A DNA stretch of 64,000 nt from Oscillospiraceae bacterium (GTDB lineage Bacteria > Bacillota > Clostridia > Oscillospirales > Oscillospiraceae), in NCBI GenBank assembly GCA_015067615.1, contig SVMD01000004.1, positions 62,787-126,786 of the forward strand. Reading direction: 5' to 3'. Both the position numbers and the translations under genes were made by a program. Positions 25,092-33,013 of the stretch are shown here, piece after piece (positions within the stretch are counted from its first letter, which is position 1; each line of letters starts with the position of its first letter). Below the pieces are notes generated by a model. That model was not told the DNA's origin and ran no database searches. It saw nothing but the letters and a program-made list of their open reading frames with translations.

Positions 25092-25189
25092 TACATTACC
25101 TCCGTTTTTATTTATGGGAAACTGGGAATCGCTGGTTTTTGACGCATTGCACTTTTGCTTAGCGTATACACCCCCGGAAAGCTCGTTTA

Positions 25190-25204
25190 GTTATCACTGA
25201 TAAC
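25190..25204. promoter_or_regulatory. palindromic operator at the start site of the phosphoesterase gene
   Basis: GTTATCA-C-TGATAAC, two perfect 7-bp arms around one base, lies directly downstream of the -10 box where transcription should begin. A repressor bound here would block initiation. No similar site was noticed elsewhere in the window. Confidence 0.6.
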
Positions 25205-25211
25205 ACACGAC

Positions 25212-25239
25212 ATTATAGCACAGGAAATTCAATTGTCAA
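25212..25239 (-). promoter_or_regulatory. promoter of the secreted phosphoesterase gene
   Basis: TTGACA (25234-25239), 16-bp spacer and TATAAT (25212-25217) on the minus strand, both perfect. The leader to the start codon is about 110 nt; apart from the operator I see nothing more in it. Confidence 0.8.
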
Positions 25240-25358
25240 CCTTTTCCTTTTACATATTTCCCATATTTTTTATACTTTTTACAGTCAGTCTGAATCCGGT
25301 CCGCCACTCCCCCGCTGCCGGTCATCTTCCTTCGCGGCGCACGGGGCACTCCACAGAC

Positions 25359-25396
25359 AAAAAGGAAACCGTACGCCTGTCACGTACGGTTTTCCG
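25359..25396 (-). terminator. terminator after histidine kinase gene
   Basis: GGAAAACCGTACG pairs with CGTACGGTTTCC (25364-25395), then TTTTTG on the minus strand. Confidence 0.8.
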
Positions 25397-25398
25397 AT

Positions 25399-26613
25399 TC
25401 ATTTTATATGCCTCATGGGAAGCTGCACCCGGAAGGTGTTGCCCCCATCGCCGCTTTCCACCCAGATTTTTCCCTTATGGGCCTCCGCCACGGCTTTCGC
25501 GATGGAAAGTCCCAGTCCATAGCTGCCGTTCATGGTTCTTGCCTTGTCTCCCCGGTAAAAGCGCTTGAAGATCAGCTCCCTTTCCTCCCTGGGAATGGGC
25601 TCACCGGGACTGAAAACGCCGAGCAGGCAGTGCTTACCGCTCCGGGACAGTGTCACGCTGACGGTTCCGGGCAGGGAAGAATATTTCAGCGCATTATCCA
25701 GCAGCACATCCATGATCTGGAACAGATGCTGTTCGCTGCCCTGCACACAGATTCCCTCCCGGATGTCACACTGAAGACCCAGCGTCTTTTCTTCGTAGAG
25801 CAGCTGCACCGACAGCACCGCGTCGCGGACCAGCTGGCTGAAGTCCACCTCTTCAAACTGCATTTTCTGACCTGCGTCATCCATCCGTGCCATGTCCAGC
25901 ATATTCTCCACCAGGCTTCTCATCTGATAGCTTGTGGAGAGGATATTCCCGGAACAGGTATCCCGGTCCTCCGGCGTAGTCTCCTCACTGCGCATCAGCT
26001 CCGCATTGGCCATGATCACGGACAGGGGCGTTTTCAGCTCATGGGACGCATCGGCCACAAATTGCCGCTGCCGTTCCCAGGCCTCCTCCACCGGCCGGAC
26101 AAACCACCGGGACAGCCAGATGCTGATTCCCAGAAAGCCCGCCATAGCACCCAGAAACACCAGCGTACAGTTGCGCAGCAGATTCCACATGGTAGCCACT
26201 TCCGCGGTGATATCCGCAAAGACGATCAATTCCCCCCTGGGCGGCTTATGCTTCAGAAAACGCAGTCCATACTTCCACAAAATGCCGGATTCCTTATTGG
26301 AGGCCTGCACGGCTTCTGCGAGCTGCCGGACATCCTCCCTGTCGGTCAGGTCAAAATAACCGCCGCCCATGCCGATCACATCGCCGGTTTCTCCGATATC
26401 CACGGTAAAATACGGCACCCGCACATCAGCCTTCGGCTTTTTCAGATCATCCCGTCCATGGGGCGCGCTCGCAATGGCCCGCATAGCGCTCATACTCTGC
26501 TTTTCCAGATCCACACCGGTGGAATGGATCACGCTGCTCAGAATTATCAACAGCGTCAGCGCGGCGATCGCCATTGTGGCACAGACAAATTGTCTGCGAA
26601 GCTTCCTGATCAA
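25399..26613 (-). CDS. sensor histidine kinase
   Basis: 404 residues. TM helices lie at about 12-30 and 150-172, with an external loop of about 110 residues between them. HisKA has the H-box FVADASHELKTPLSVIMANA, and HATPase_c has MDVLLDNALKYSS, LGVFSPGEPIP and GSYGLGLSIAKAVAEAHKG. The DxGxG G1 box is altered to FSPGEP, as in some low-activity or bifunctional kinases. The start is a TTG overlapping the regulator stop (TTGA), with GGAGG 10 nt upstream; upstream in-frame sequence only mirrors the regulator gene. It is the partner of the next regulator. Confidence 0.88.
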   Translation of the reverse strand: MIRKLRRQFVCATMAIAALTLLIILSSVIHSTGVDLEKQSMSAMRAIASAPHGRDDLKKPKADVRVPYFTVDIGETGDVIGMGGGYFDLTDREDVRQLAEAVQASNKESGILWKYGLRFLKHKPPRGELIVFADITAEVATMWNLLRNCTLVFLGAMAGFLGISIWLSRWFVRPVEEAWERQRQFVADASHELKTPLSVIMANAELMRSEETTPEDRDTCSGNILSTSYQMRSLVENMLDMARMDDAGQKMQFEEVDFSQLVRDAVLSVQLLYEEKTLGLQCDIREGICVQGSEQHLFQIMDVLLDNALKYSSLPGTVSVTLSRSGKHCLLGVFSPGEPIPREERELIFKRFYRGDKARTMNGSYGLGLSIAKAVAEAHKGKIWVESGDGGNTFRVQLPMRHIK

Positions 26614-27284
26614 ACCGCTTTCACCTCCAGATGGTAACCCAGTCCCCGGGAGGCCACGATCCGCACATTGGAGCCAATGCCGCTGAGCTTCTTCCGCAGC
26701 ATCGCCACATAGACCTCCGCATGGTTCTCCACCGCGTTGGAGTCCAGTCCCCAAACCCGGGAAAGGATGGCCGCTTTGGACAGATTCCGCTTTCCGGACT
26801 GGAGCAGCAGACGCATCACATCAAATTCCCTGGCAGACAGCCGGACCGACCTGCCGTCACACAGCAGGGTGCTGGTTCCCAGTTCCAGCACAGTATTGCC
26901 AAATGCCATCTCATTCACATGACCGGCCTGACGGCGCAGCAGGGCGTTGATGCTGGCAAACAGTTCTCCGGAATCAAAGGGCTTGGCCAGATAGTAATCC
27001 GCACCGGCATTCAGCCCGGCGATCCTGTCCTTCAAATCAGATCTGGCTGTCAGCATCAGAATTGGTGTGTTGCACCGGTTCAGCCGAAGCTGCTCTGCCA
27101 CCTCAAATCCGTCCATCTTCGGCAGCATTACATCCAGAATCAGCAGATCATAAATGCCCAGCATCGCGAAATCCCTGCCGGATTCTCCATCATAGGCGCA
27201 CTCCACCTGGAAGCCCTTTCTCTCCAGCATGGACTTGATGGAATCAGCCAGCATTTTTTCATCTTCAATTACCAGTATTTTCAT
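26610..27284 (-). CDS. OmpR-family response regulator
   Basis: 224 residues. The receiver has EDE (8-10), Asp51 in LLILDVMLPKMDG and YYLAKPFDSGEL. The winged helix has LSAREFDVMRLLLQSG, LSRVWG and a final ASRGLGYHLEV. It is translationally coupled to the following kinase by a 4-nt overlap. A candidate promoter (TTGACG, 18-bp spacer, TATCCT) lies about 110 nt upstream. The target genes are unknown; the adjacent secreted phosphoesterase is downstream past a terminator. Confidence 0.92.
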   Translation of the reverse strand: MKILVIEDEKMLADSIKSMLERKGFQVECAYDGESGRDFAMLGIYDLLILDVMLPKMDGFEVAEQLRLNRCNTPILMLTARSDLKDRIAGLNAGADYYLAKPFDSGELFASINALLRRQAGHVNEMAFGNTVLELGTSTLLCDGRSVRLSAREFDVMRLLLQSGKRNLSKAAILSRVWGLDSNAVENHAEVYVAMLRKKLSGIGSNVRIVASRGLGYHLEVKAV

Positions 27285-27510
27285 AGCCGTAGCTCCTTGG
27301 AATTTTTCCCTGTTTTTCTGCGGACAACCGAATGGATTCCATTGTGTATGCTTTGGGGACCCGCTGCGCGCAGTGATATATCCACGAATAGGATATCAGA
27401 AAATCCGTGCTGCCGTCAAGCCATGATTGTCTGTTTTCCACGCATTATCAGGTATCAGACTACACCCCGGTTCCTCTTTTTCGAGCAGTCCGGTCAATCT
27501 TATGATTCTA
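27285..27510. promoter_or_regulatory. divergent control region between two response-regulator loci
   Basis: On the minus strand TTGACG (27414-27419) and TATCCT (27390-27395) form a candidate promoter for the regulator at 27284. The rest of the interval shows no gene or clear repeat. Confidence 0.4.
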
Positions 27511-27521
27511 ATTAATATTTC

Positions 27522-27565
27522 TGAAACATAAGATAAGCATTTTGGAAGCAACGGATCAGTAGAAT
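27522..27565 (+). promoter_or_regulatory. promoter with three 11-bp spaced activator half-sites
   Basis: TGAAACA (27522), ATAAGCA (27533) and GGAAGCA (27544) start exactly 11 bp apart. The last ends 9 bp before the -10 TAGAAT (27560-27565), and no -35 box is recognisable. This is the layout of OmpR/PhoB-type activation. The same arrangement appears at 31622 and, with two units, at 28421. Confidence 0.6.
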
Positions 27566-27600
27566 GATGCCATCAAATGAAACAAAAGGAGTAAACAAAT

Positions 27601-27912
27601 ATGTCTAAAATGAATGAGGTTGCCGAGAAGATCACCGAGGGTCTGGAAAAAATCGAGGACGGTGTCGTCACCGGCTACAATCAGATTGAAGAAGGCGTCG
27701 TTACCGGCTATCAGAAGATCGAGTCCGGTGTGGTGGGCGGATTTAACAAGATGACCGATAAGTTTGTGGGCAAGTTCCTGACTAAGGAAGGCGAAACCGT
27801 TGAGGAAGCAAAGGCCCGCATCGCCGAGGACCAGAAGGCCCGGGAAGCCGCTCAGAAGGCCAGAATCGAAGACAGTCTCGCAGCCAGCCGCAACGCCGAC
27901 AAGCGCCATTAA
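27601..27912 (+). CDS. small amphipathic helical-repeat protein
   Basis: 103 residues, no signal peptide or TM. The first half has three 11-residue repeats of the form (E/N)xIE(D/E/S)GVV(T/G)G(Y/F), as in EKIEDGVVTGY, NQIEEGVVTGY and QKIESGVVGGF. These would form an amphipathic helix able to lie on a membrane. The second half (EEAKARIAEDQKAREAAQKA) is charged and helical. Similar small proteins occur in Clostridia but I know no function. It sits behind a promoter with an OmpR-like operator and 26 nt before a small membrane protein, so both may belong to an envelope-stress regulon. Confidence 0.75.
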   Translation: MSKMNEVAEKITEGLEKIEDGVVTGYNQIEEGVVTGYQKIESGVVGGFNKMTDKFVGKFLTKEGETVEEAKARIAEDQKAREAAQKARIEDSLAASRNADKRH

Positions 27913-27938
27913 GGAAAATACATAAGGAGAATATCAAC

Positions 27939-28304
27939 ATGAAGAAGTCTGCATTTGTAAATCTGATCATTGGCACCATCGGCGGTCTGCTGTTTGCCCT
28001 GGGCATGTGCATGTGCCTGCTGCCTGAGTGGAATGCGTTCAAGCTCGGCGTGGTCTGCACCGCCATCGGCGGTATCTCTCTGCTGGTACAGTCCATCGTG
28101 GCCTGGCTCCGCTCCGGTCGGAAGATCAAAATCAACTGGAAAATGACCGGCAAGGTTCTGTACGGCGTGTTTGCCGCTCTGGTGCTGGGTGTGGGCATGT
28201 GCCTGATCATGGTATGGAACCTGATGCTGCCCGGCATCCTGGTGGGCATCGTCGGCATTGTCCTGCTGCTGATGCTGATTCCCATGTTCCTGGGGTTGAA
28301 GTAA
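27939..28304 (+). CDS. small four-TM membrane protein
   Basis: 121 residues with four predicted TM helices: IIGTIGGLLFALGMCMCLLP, GVVCTAIGGISLLVQSIV, VLYGVFAALVLGVGMCLIMV and LPGILVGIVGIVLLLMLIPM. The motif L-x-x-LGMCMC resembles ILGTGMSMC in the protein encoded at 31187, so the two may be distantly related. The first helix pair and second helix pair look like an internal duplication (both have the G-x-G-M-C pattern). RBS AAGGAGA lies 9 nt upstream. It is cotranscribed with the preceding helical protein and ends at a hairpin terminator. No function is known. Confidence 0.75.
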   Translation: MKKSAFVNLIIGTIGGLLFALGMCMCLLPEWNAFKLGVVCTAIGGISLLVQSIVAWLRSGRKIKINWKMTGKVLYGVFAALVLGVGMCLIMVWNLMLPGILVGIVGIVLLLMLIPMFLGLK

Positions 28305-28380
28305 TTTTGGGGAGTGGAACCCATTGGCAAAAAAGCTGTTTTCGCCGGATACCGGGAACCGAAGAACTGATTTCTTTCGT

Positions 28381-28410
28381 AAGCCCATGAGAGATTTTTC
28401 TCATGGGCTT
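28381..28410 (+). terminator. terminator hairpin before the response regulator
   Basis: AAGCCCATGAGA pairs with TCTCATGGGCTT around GATTTT, then GAATATTTTC. It separates the small membrane protein operon from the two-component operon. Confidence 0.7.
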
Positions 28411-28420
28411 GAATATTTTC

Positions 28421-28457
28421 AAACGCAAACAAAACGGAAACATTTCTGTGTTATACT
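28421..28457 (+). promoter_or_regulatory. autoregulated-type promoter with 11-bp direct repeats
   Basis: AAACGCAAACA (28421-28431) is directly followed by AAACGGAAACA (28432-28442), identical at 10 of 11 positions. The -10 TATACT (28452-28457) begins 10 bp after the second repeat, so the repeats cover the -35 position. This matches PhoB-like sites and suggests that the regulator at 28490 controls its own operon. Confidence 0.65.
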
Positions 28458-28489
28458 GATTAAAATACCTGATTTTGGAGGTTCGGCGC

Positions 28490-29161
28490 ATGTTTCATAT
28501 TTTGGTGGTGGAGGACGACAGGGACCTAAACCATACGGTCTGCACATTCTTAAATTCCAGCGGCTATCAGGCCACCGGCTGCTTAAACGCCGTCGATGCC
28601 TATGATGCCATGTATGACCGGATGTTTGACCTGATCGTGTCGGATATCATGATGCCCGGCATCGACGGCTTTGAGTTTACCAAAACGGTGCGCAGCTTAA
28701 ATGAGAATATTCCCATCCTGTTCATGACCGCCCGGGATGATTTCGCTTCCAAGCAGCGGGGCTACCGGATCGGCGTGGACGATTACATGGTCAAGCCCAT
28801 TGACCTGGACGAGCTGTTCCTGCGGATCGGCGCCCTGCTGCGCCGGGCCAAGATAGCCTCCTCCCGGCGGCTGGAGGTGGGCAGCTTCTCTATGGATATG
28901 GACGAGCATATCGCCCTGCTGGGTGAGGAGGAGATTCCCCTTACCAACCGGGAGTTCAACATCCTCTACAAGCTGCTCAGTTATCCGAAGAAAACCTTCA
29001 CCCGGCAGCAGCTGATGGACGAGTTCTGGGATGCGGACACCAATACAGCCCCCCGAGCGGTGGATGTGTACATGACCAAGCTGCGGACCAAGCTTTCCGG
29101 CTGTGAGGACTTTGAGATCAAGACCGTCCACGGCCTGGGCTATAAGGCGGTGATCCGGTGA
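28490..29161 (+). CDS. OmpR/PhoB-family response regulator
   Basis: 223 residues. The receiver has EDD (8-10), Asp52 in LIVSDIMMPGIDGFEF and DDYMVKPIDLDELF. The winged helix has LTNREFNILYKLLSYPKKTF, AVDVYMTKLRTKL and a closing TVHGLGYKAVIR. The ATG at 28490 has TTGGAGG about 8 nt upstream; the in-frame TTG at 28475 would sit on the ribosome site. Its stop overlaps the kinase start (GTGA). Tandem half-sites in its promoter and at two flanking promoters make it the likely local regulator. Confidence 0.93.
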   Translation: MFHILVVEDDRDLNHTVCTFLNSSGYQATGCLNAVDAYDAMYDRMFDLIVSDIMMPGIDGFEFTKTVRSLNENIPILFMTARDDFASKQRGYRIGVDDYMVKPIDLDELFLRIGALLRRAKIASSRRLEVGSFSMDMDEHIALLGEEEIPLTNREFNILYKLLSYPKKTFTRQQLMDEFWDADTNTAPRAVDVYMTKLRTKLSGCEDFEIKTVHGLGYKAVIR

Positions 29162-30225
29162 AAAAGACCAAATATAAGCAGGTTCTTCGGGCGATCAACA
29201 ACTATCTGGTGTTTTTCCTGATCGTGGCCTTTGTGGTCTCCTGCTGCATGATGCTGTTTGTATCGGTGCTGGCGGATACCATGGGGCTGGTGTTCACCAA
29301 GGACAACATTGCCGCCGCTGCCAAGCTGACCTTCGGCAATGTGCTGCTGATCACCATTATTTCCGCCACCATCGACTATATCCGCCGGAAACGGATGGTG
29401 GACCGGCCGGTAAAGCAGATCATGGATGCCCTGGATCAGGTGATGCAGGGAGATTTCACGGTGCGGATCCCGCCGGTGAAGGAGTTTGCCGGAGAGACCG
29501 GCTTCAACCAGATCATCGACGCCATCAATAAGATGACCGCGGAGCTCCGGGGCACCGAGACCCTGCGCACCGACTTTATTGCCAATGTGTCCCATGAGCT
29601 GAAAACACCCCTGGCGGTGATGGGCAACTACGCCACCATGCTGCAAAAGCCGGGTATCTCCGAGGAGGACCGGGTGGAGTACGCGAAAGCCATTTCCCAC
29701 AGCTCCCGGCGGCTGGCGGCGCTGATCACCAATATTCTGAAACTGAACAAGCTGGAAAACCAGCAGATCTTCCCCCAGCTGGATGAATATGACCTGGGCG
29801 AGCAGCTCTGCGAAAACCTGCTGCAGTTTGAGGATATCTGGGAAAAGAAGAATTTGAATATTGAGACGGATATCGAAGATGATGTCCGAATCCGGTCCGA
29901 TGCAGAGCTTCTGAGCCTTGTGTGGAACAACCTGATCTCCAACGCGGTGAAATTCACCTCCGAGGGAGGTACCATCGGTGTCAGTCTGAAAACGGAAGGG
30001 AATCTGGTGATCGTTTCTGTCAGCGATACCGGCTGCGGCATCAGGCCGGAGGTGGGGCAGCATATTTTTGAAAAATTCTACCAGGGGGACACCTCCCACG
30101 CTACCCAGGGCAACGGTCTGGGCTTGGCCCTGGTAAAGCGTGTGGTGGATATCCTGAACGGTGAGATCAGTGTCCAGAGCGTATATGGGCAGGGAAGCAC
30201 CTTTACGGTAAAGTTCAGGAGATAG
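29158..30225 (+). CDS. sensor histidine kinase with short external loop
   Basis: 355 residues starting GTG in the GTGA overlap with the regulator. Two TM helices (about 15-40 and 52-74) flank a loop of only about 12 residues, so it probably senses within the membrane or through a partner protein. A HAMP-like linker (VDRPVKQIMDALDQVMQGDF) precedes HisKA with FIANVSHELKTPLAVMGNYA. HATPase_c follows with NNLISNAVKFTSEGG, VSDTGCGI and QGNGLGLALVKRVVDILNG. The kinases of this intramembrane-sensing type often respond to antimicrobial peptides or envelope stress. The next gene, a membrane protein, begins 3 nt later. Confidence 0.92.
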   Translation: MKKTKYKQVLRAINNYLVFFLIVAFVVSCCMMLFVSVLADTMGLVFTKDNIAAAAKLTFGNVLLITIISATIDYIRRKRMVDRPVKQIMDALDQVMQGDFTVRIPPVKEFAGETGFNQIIDAINKMTAELRGTETLRTDFIANVSHELKTPLAVMGNYATMLQKPGISEEDRVEYAKAISHSSRRLAALITNILKLNKLENQQIFPQLDEYDLGEQLCENLLQFEDIWEKKNLNIETDIEDDVRIRSDAELLSLVWNNLISNAVKFTSEGGTIGVSLKTEGNLVIVSVSDTGCGIRPEVGQHIFEKFYQGDTSHATQGNGLGLALVKRVVDILNGEISVQSVYGQGSTFTVKFRR

Positions 30226-30228
30226 GCT

Positions 30229-31197
30229 ATGAAGAAACCGGATTTCAAAAAATGCTGGGGTGCCCTTGTCCACTGGAAGGGCTGGAAGACCACAGCTTCT
30301 GCCTGCAAAAAAGCCTGGCTTGCCACAATACGCTGGGCAGGATGGAGCTTCCTCTTCGGGCTGCCCTTTTCTGTTGTACTGCTGCTCAGCATTGTGTGTG
30401 CAGCTGACCTGATATGGGTGTTTGTTCAAAACCGGATGGAGTGGATTCCGGCATATTTCCTGTACGCATTGTCGGCCTGGTCCCTGGCTGCCCTTTGCGT
30501 GAAACTTCCCGGTGCGATTCGTGCAGGAAAACACTGGCTTTCCCGTCATCCCAGGCTGACAGCTTTTTGGGATAATAAAGAACTTCACTTTCAGATGGGA
30601 CTCTACGGGGAACAAATCATCAACTTTGCCTACGGAGGCTTTAAAATCGCTTCCGGTGTCATTCTGGGCTCTGCCTGGATCGGCTGCGACGGCATCTACA
30701 ATATGACCCTGTCGCTGATCCAGCTGTTTCAGATCCTTCGCAGAAAACACGCAAAGAGCTTGCATCAGCAGTGGAAGTCTTATCGCTTCTGCGGTATCCT
30801 GATCTTACTGATGCACCTGACACTGATCGGCCTTGTGTTTCAGATGGTCAACTGGAACCGGGCAGAAGAGCATGGGGAGATCATGATCATCACAACCGCT
30901 CTGTTTGCCTTTTATAAGCTGATATCCAGTTTTATGAGTATCGCCAAAGACAGAAAGCATGCTCACCCTGTGGACTCTTCTATCCGGATGCTGGCTCTGG
31001 CCCAGGCGTTCTTTGCTATTTTCTCCCTTCAGGCCAGTATGTTCCATACCTTCGGCACAGGAGAAAGCTGGGAGCATCTGATGAATATTCTCACCGGCTG
31101 CGCCGTCTGCCTGCTGATCGTCAGCATCGGCATCTACATGATCCAGAGGGGCACCCGGGAAATCAAAAAACTTCAGGAGAGAAGCAATGGAAAATAA
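30229..31197 (+). CDS. polytopic membrane protein of the two-component operon
   Basis: 322 residues with about 7 hydrophobic segments, including SFLFGLPFSVVLLLSIVCAA, YFLYALSAWSLAALCV, GVILGSAWIGC, ILILLMHLTLIGLVF and VCLLIVSIGIYMI. The N-terminus is basic and Trp-rich (KKCWGALVHWKGWK). I do not recognise the family. CAGGAG lies 6-7 nt before the start at the very end of the kinase gene, and its own end overlaps the next gene by 11 nt, so it is cotranscribed. It may be the sensing partner of the small-loop kinase. Confidence 0.75.
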   Translation: MKKPDFKKCWGALVHWKGWKTTASACKKAWLATIRWAGWSFLFGLPFSVVLLLSIVCAADLIWVFVQNRMEWIPAYFLYALSAWSLAALCVKLPGAIRAGKHWLSRHPRLTAFWDNKELHFQMGLYGEQIINFAYGGFKIASGVILGSAWIGCDGIYNMTLSLIQLFQILRRKHAKSLHQQWKSYRFCGILILLMHLTLIGLVFQMVNWNRAEEHGEIMIITTALFAFYKLISSFMSIAKDRKHAHPVDSSIRMLALAQAFFAIFSLQASMFHTFGTGESWEHLMNILTGCAVCLLIVSIGIYMIQRGTREIKKLQERSNGK

Positions 31198-31573
31198 CCA
31201 ATCCTTTGAATATACCTACTCCGCCGGACAGCGGCAGGAAATTGAAGCCATCCGCAAAAAATACCTCCCCAAAGAGGAAGACAAAATGGAGCAGCTGCGC
31301 AGGCTCCACTACTCTGCCACACAGAAAGCAAAGTCTGCTTCTATCGCCATCGGCGTTCTGGGGGCGCTGATTCTGGGTACCGGCATGAGTATGTGTATGA
31401 CGGACCTGGGCTCGGCGCTGGGGCACTGGGCCATGGTGATCGGTATTCTGGTGGGGATTCTGGGGCTGATCCTGGTGGCCCTGGCATATCCGTTATACAA
31501 CAGTGTATTAAGAAAAGAACGTCAGCGGATTGCTCCGGAGATTTTGCGGCTGTCGGAAGAATTACTCAGATAA
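31187..31573 (+). CDS. small membrane protein with N-terminal helical region
   Basis: 128 residues. The N-terminal 55 residues are charged and helical (YSAGQRQEIEAIRKKYLPKE, DKMEQLRRLHYSATQKAKS). Two TM helices with IAIGVLGALILGTGMSMCM and VIGILVGILGLILVALAYPL follow, then a basic tail. This family is common in Clostridia and is often labelled dihydropteridine reductase in databases, a name for which I see no support. It ends the two-component operon at a perfect 13-bp terminator stem. Confidence 0.78.
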   Translation: MENNQSFEYTYSAGQRQEIEAIRKKYLPKEEDKMEQLRRLHYSATQKAKSASIAIGVLGALILGTGMSMCMTDLGSALGHWAMVIGILVGILGLILVALAYPLYNSVLRKERQRIAPEILRLSEELLR

Positions 31574-31578
31574 ACAGG

Positions 31579-31620
31579 CAGGGATTTAAGATTATTCTTA
31601 AATCCCTGCTTTTAATATTT
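31579..31620 (+). terminator. terminator of the two-component operon
   Basis: CAGGGATTTAAGA, loop TTAT, TCTTAAATCCCTG, a perfect 13-bp stem, then CTTTTAATATTTT. Confidence 0.85.
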
Positions 31621-31621
31621 T

Positions 31622-31665
31622 GGAAACATAAGGAAAACAATCCAAAAATGACAGGAAATTAGAAT
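31622..31665 (+). promoter_or_regulatory. promoter sharing the 11-bp repeat layout
   Basis: GGAAACA (31622) and GAAAACA (31633) are 11 bp apart, with a weaker third unit at 31644, then the -10 TAGAAT (31660-31665). The 63 bp from 31611 align without gaps to 27511-27573. The upstream repeat block and the -10/start block are conserved while the middle is not. Confidence 0.6.
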
Positions 31666-31705
31666 AAAGCCATACAATCACAAACAGGAAAGGAAATGAT
31701 TATTT

Positions 31706-32995
31706 ATGGCATTACCCAAGATCATCAAGGCGGGCGGCGGTGAGCGCGGTCAGTTCATCCTCCGGGAGTTTAATGACAACACGGTTCGCTTTGTGCTGAA
31801 TTACCCCGGTATCGTAGATGTGGATGTCCTCCGCAAGGCCATTAAGGCCGTGGTGGAGAGCGTGGATGTACTCCACGGCACCTTTTTCACCGAGGGTATC
31901 GGCGCCCACTGGAAGCTGAATGAGAATGTGGACGAGAGCAACTATTTTCTCTTCGTGGAAACCGACGGCGATCCTGCGGTGACTGCTAATTCCCTGTCCC
32001 TGCTGCCTGTATACTCCGAGGATAAGGTGCAGATTCACTGCACCCTGGTTCAGAGCAAGGAAAAAAGCTCCGTGGTTGTCCGTATGAGCCACCTGGTGGT
32101 GGACGGCGGCGACGGCAAATATCTGCTTGCCAAGCTGGCTGAGGCTTACAATATGATCGTCCAAACCGGCAACACCGATGCTCTGGAGATCAAGAACGGC
32201 AGCCGGGCCCCGGAAAAGGTCTATGATAAGGTCAGCAAGGAGGACATGAAGAAGCTGCAGAAGTCCTCCCCCTCTTCCAGCGATGTCCGATCCTTCTATC
32301 CCTACCCCAATGAAGAGCCGGGCCGGAACCGTCTGGTACTGGCCAAGATCCCTGCCGATGTGATGAATACCGCCCGGAAGAAGGCCAAGGGCGTAGGCGC
32401 TTCCGTCAACGATATGATGATCGCCGCTACTTACCATGCCTACGCCAGGATGGAAGGCATTGATGCGGCTGCTCCTATGTGCATGAACTCCACCATGGAC
32501 CTGCGCCGCCACTGCGTGGACGGCGAATCCGAGGGCCTGTGCAATATGTCAGGCTCCTTTATGACCCTGTTGGAAAACGGTGTCCGGCAGAACTTCGCCG
32601 AAACTCTGGCAATTATTGCGGAACAGACCACCAAGATCAAGGAAAATCCCCTGGCGGGCCTGGAAGGTATGCCCATCGTCCACTCTCTGGCACGGAATAT
32701 GCCCATCGGCCTGCTGCTGGAGATCATGGGCAAGGTCTACGGTACCGCTCCTGTGGGCGTCACCAACCTGGGTAATCTGAAGTGTGCCGATTTCGCCCTG
32801 GGCGGCATCGTTCCCAATGGAGGTATCTTCGGAGGCCCGCTGGAGAAGAAGCCCGGCATGCAGATCAGTATCATCAGCTTCGACGGCGAATGTGTGCTGG
32901 CAGTGGCCGTTCAGTGTACGGACGAGGATGTGGCGGTCCTTCAGAAGACCCTGGACGATATGGCCGCGGAGATCGCAGCCTACGCGGCAGAATAA
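31706..32995 (+). CDS. condensation/acyltransferase-like protein (HxxxDG superfamily)
   Basis: 429 residues, cytoplasmic. It carries the catalytic signature SHLVVDGGDGKYLLAKLAEA (HxxxDG, His near 129) of the chloramphenicol acetyltransferase / condensation-domain / PapA superfamily, and later SVNDMMIAATYHAYARM and CMNSTMDLRRHC. The two-lobed length fits alcohol or amine acyltransferases. There are no carrier-protein or NRPS modules nearby, so it is more likely a stand-alone acyltransferase acting on a lipid or alcohol. It has a promoter with the operator shared by the neighbouring two-component operon and lies 18 nt before a TauE/SafE permease. Confidence 0.82.
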   Translation: MALPKIIKAGGGERGQFILREFNDNTVRFVLNYPGIVDVDVLRKAIKAVVESVDVLHGTFFTEGIGAHWKLNENVDESNYFLFVETDGDPAVTANSLSLLPVYSEDKVQIHCTLVQSKEKSSVVVRMSHLVVDGGDGKYLLAKLAEAYNMIVQTGNTDALEIKNGSRAPEKVYDKVSKEDMKKLQKSSPSSSDVRSFYPYPNEEPGRNRLVLAKIPADVMNTARKKAKGVGASVNDMMIAATYHAYARMEGIDAAAPMCMNSTMDLRRHCVDGESEGLCNMSGSFMTLLENGVRQNFAETLAIIAEQTTKIKENPLAGLEGMPIVHSLARNMPIGLLLEIMGKVYGTAPVGVTNLGNLKCADFALGGIVPNGGIFGGPLEKKPGMQISIISFDGECVLAVAVQCTDEDVAVLQKTLDDMAAEIAAYAAE

Positions 32996-33013
32996 GAGGG
33001 AGAAAAGAAAAAT

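Noticed and set aside
31187..31573. Dihydropteridine reductase
   Set aside because: The protein is a small two-TM protein without a nucleotide-binding fold; the database label has no support in the sequence.
31706..32995. Non-ribosomal peptide synthetase condensation domain
   Set aside because: The HxxxDG motif is present, but no adenylation or carrier domains are nearby, so a stand-alone acyltransferase is more likely.
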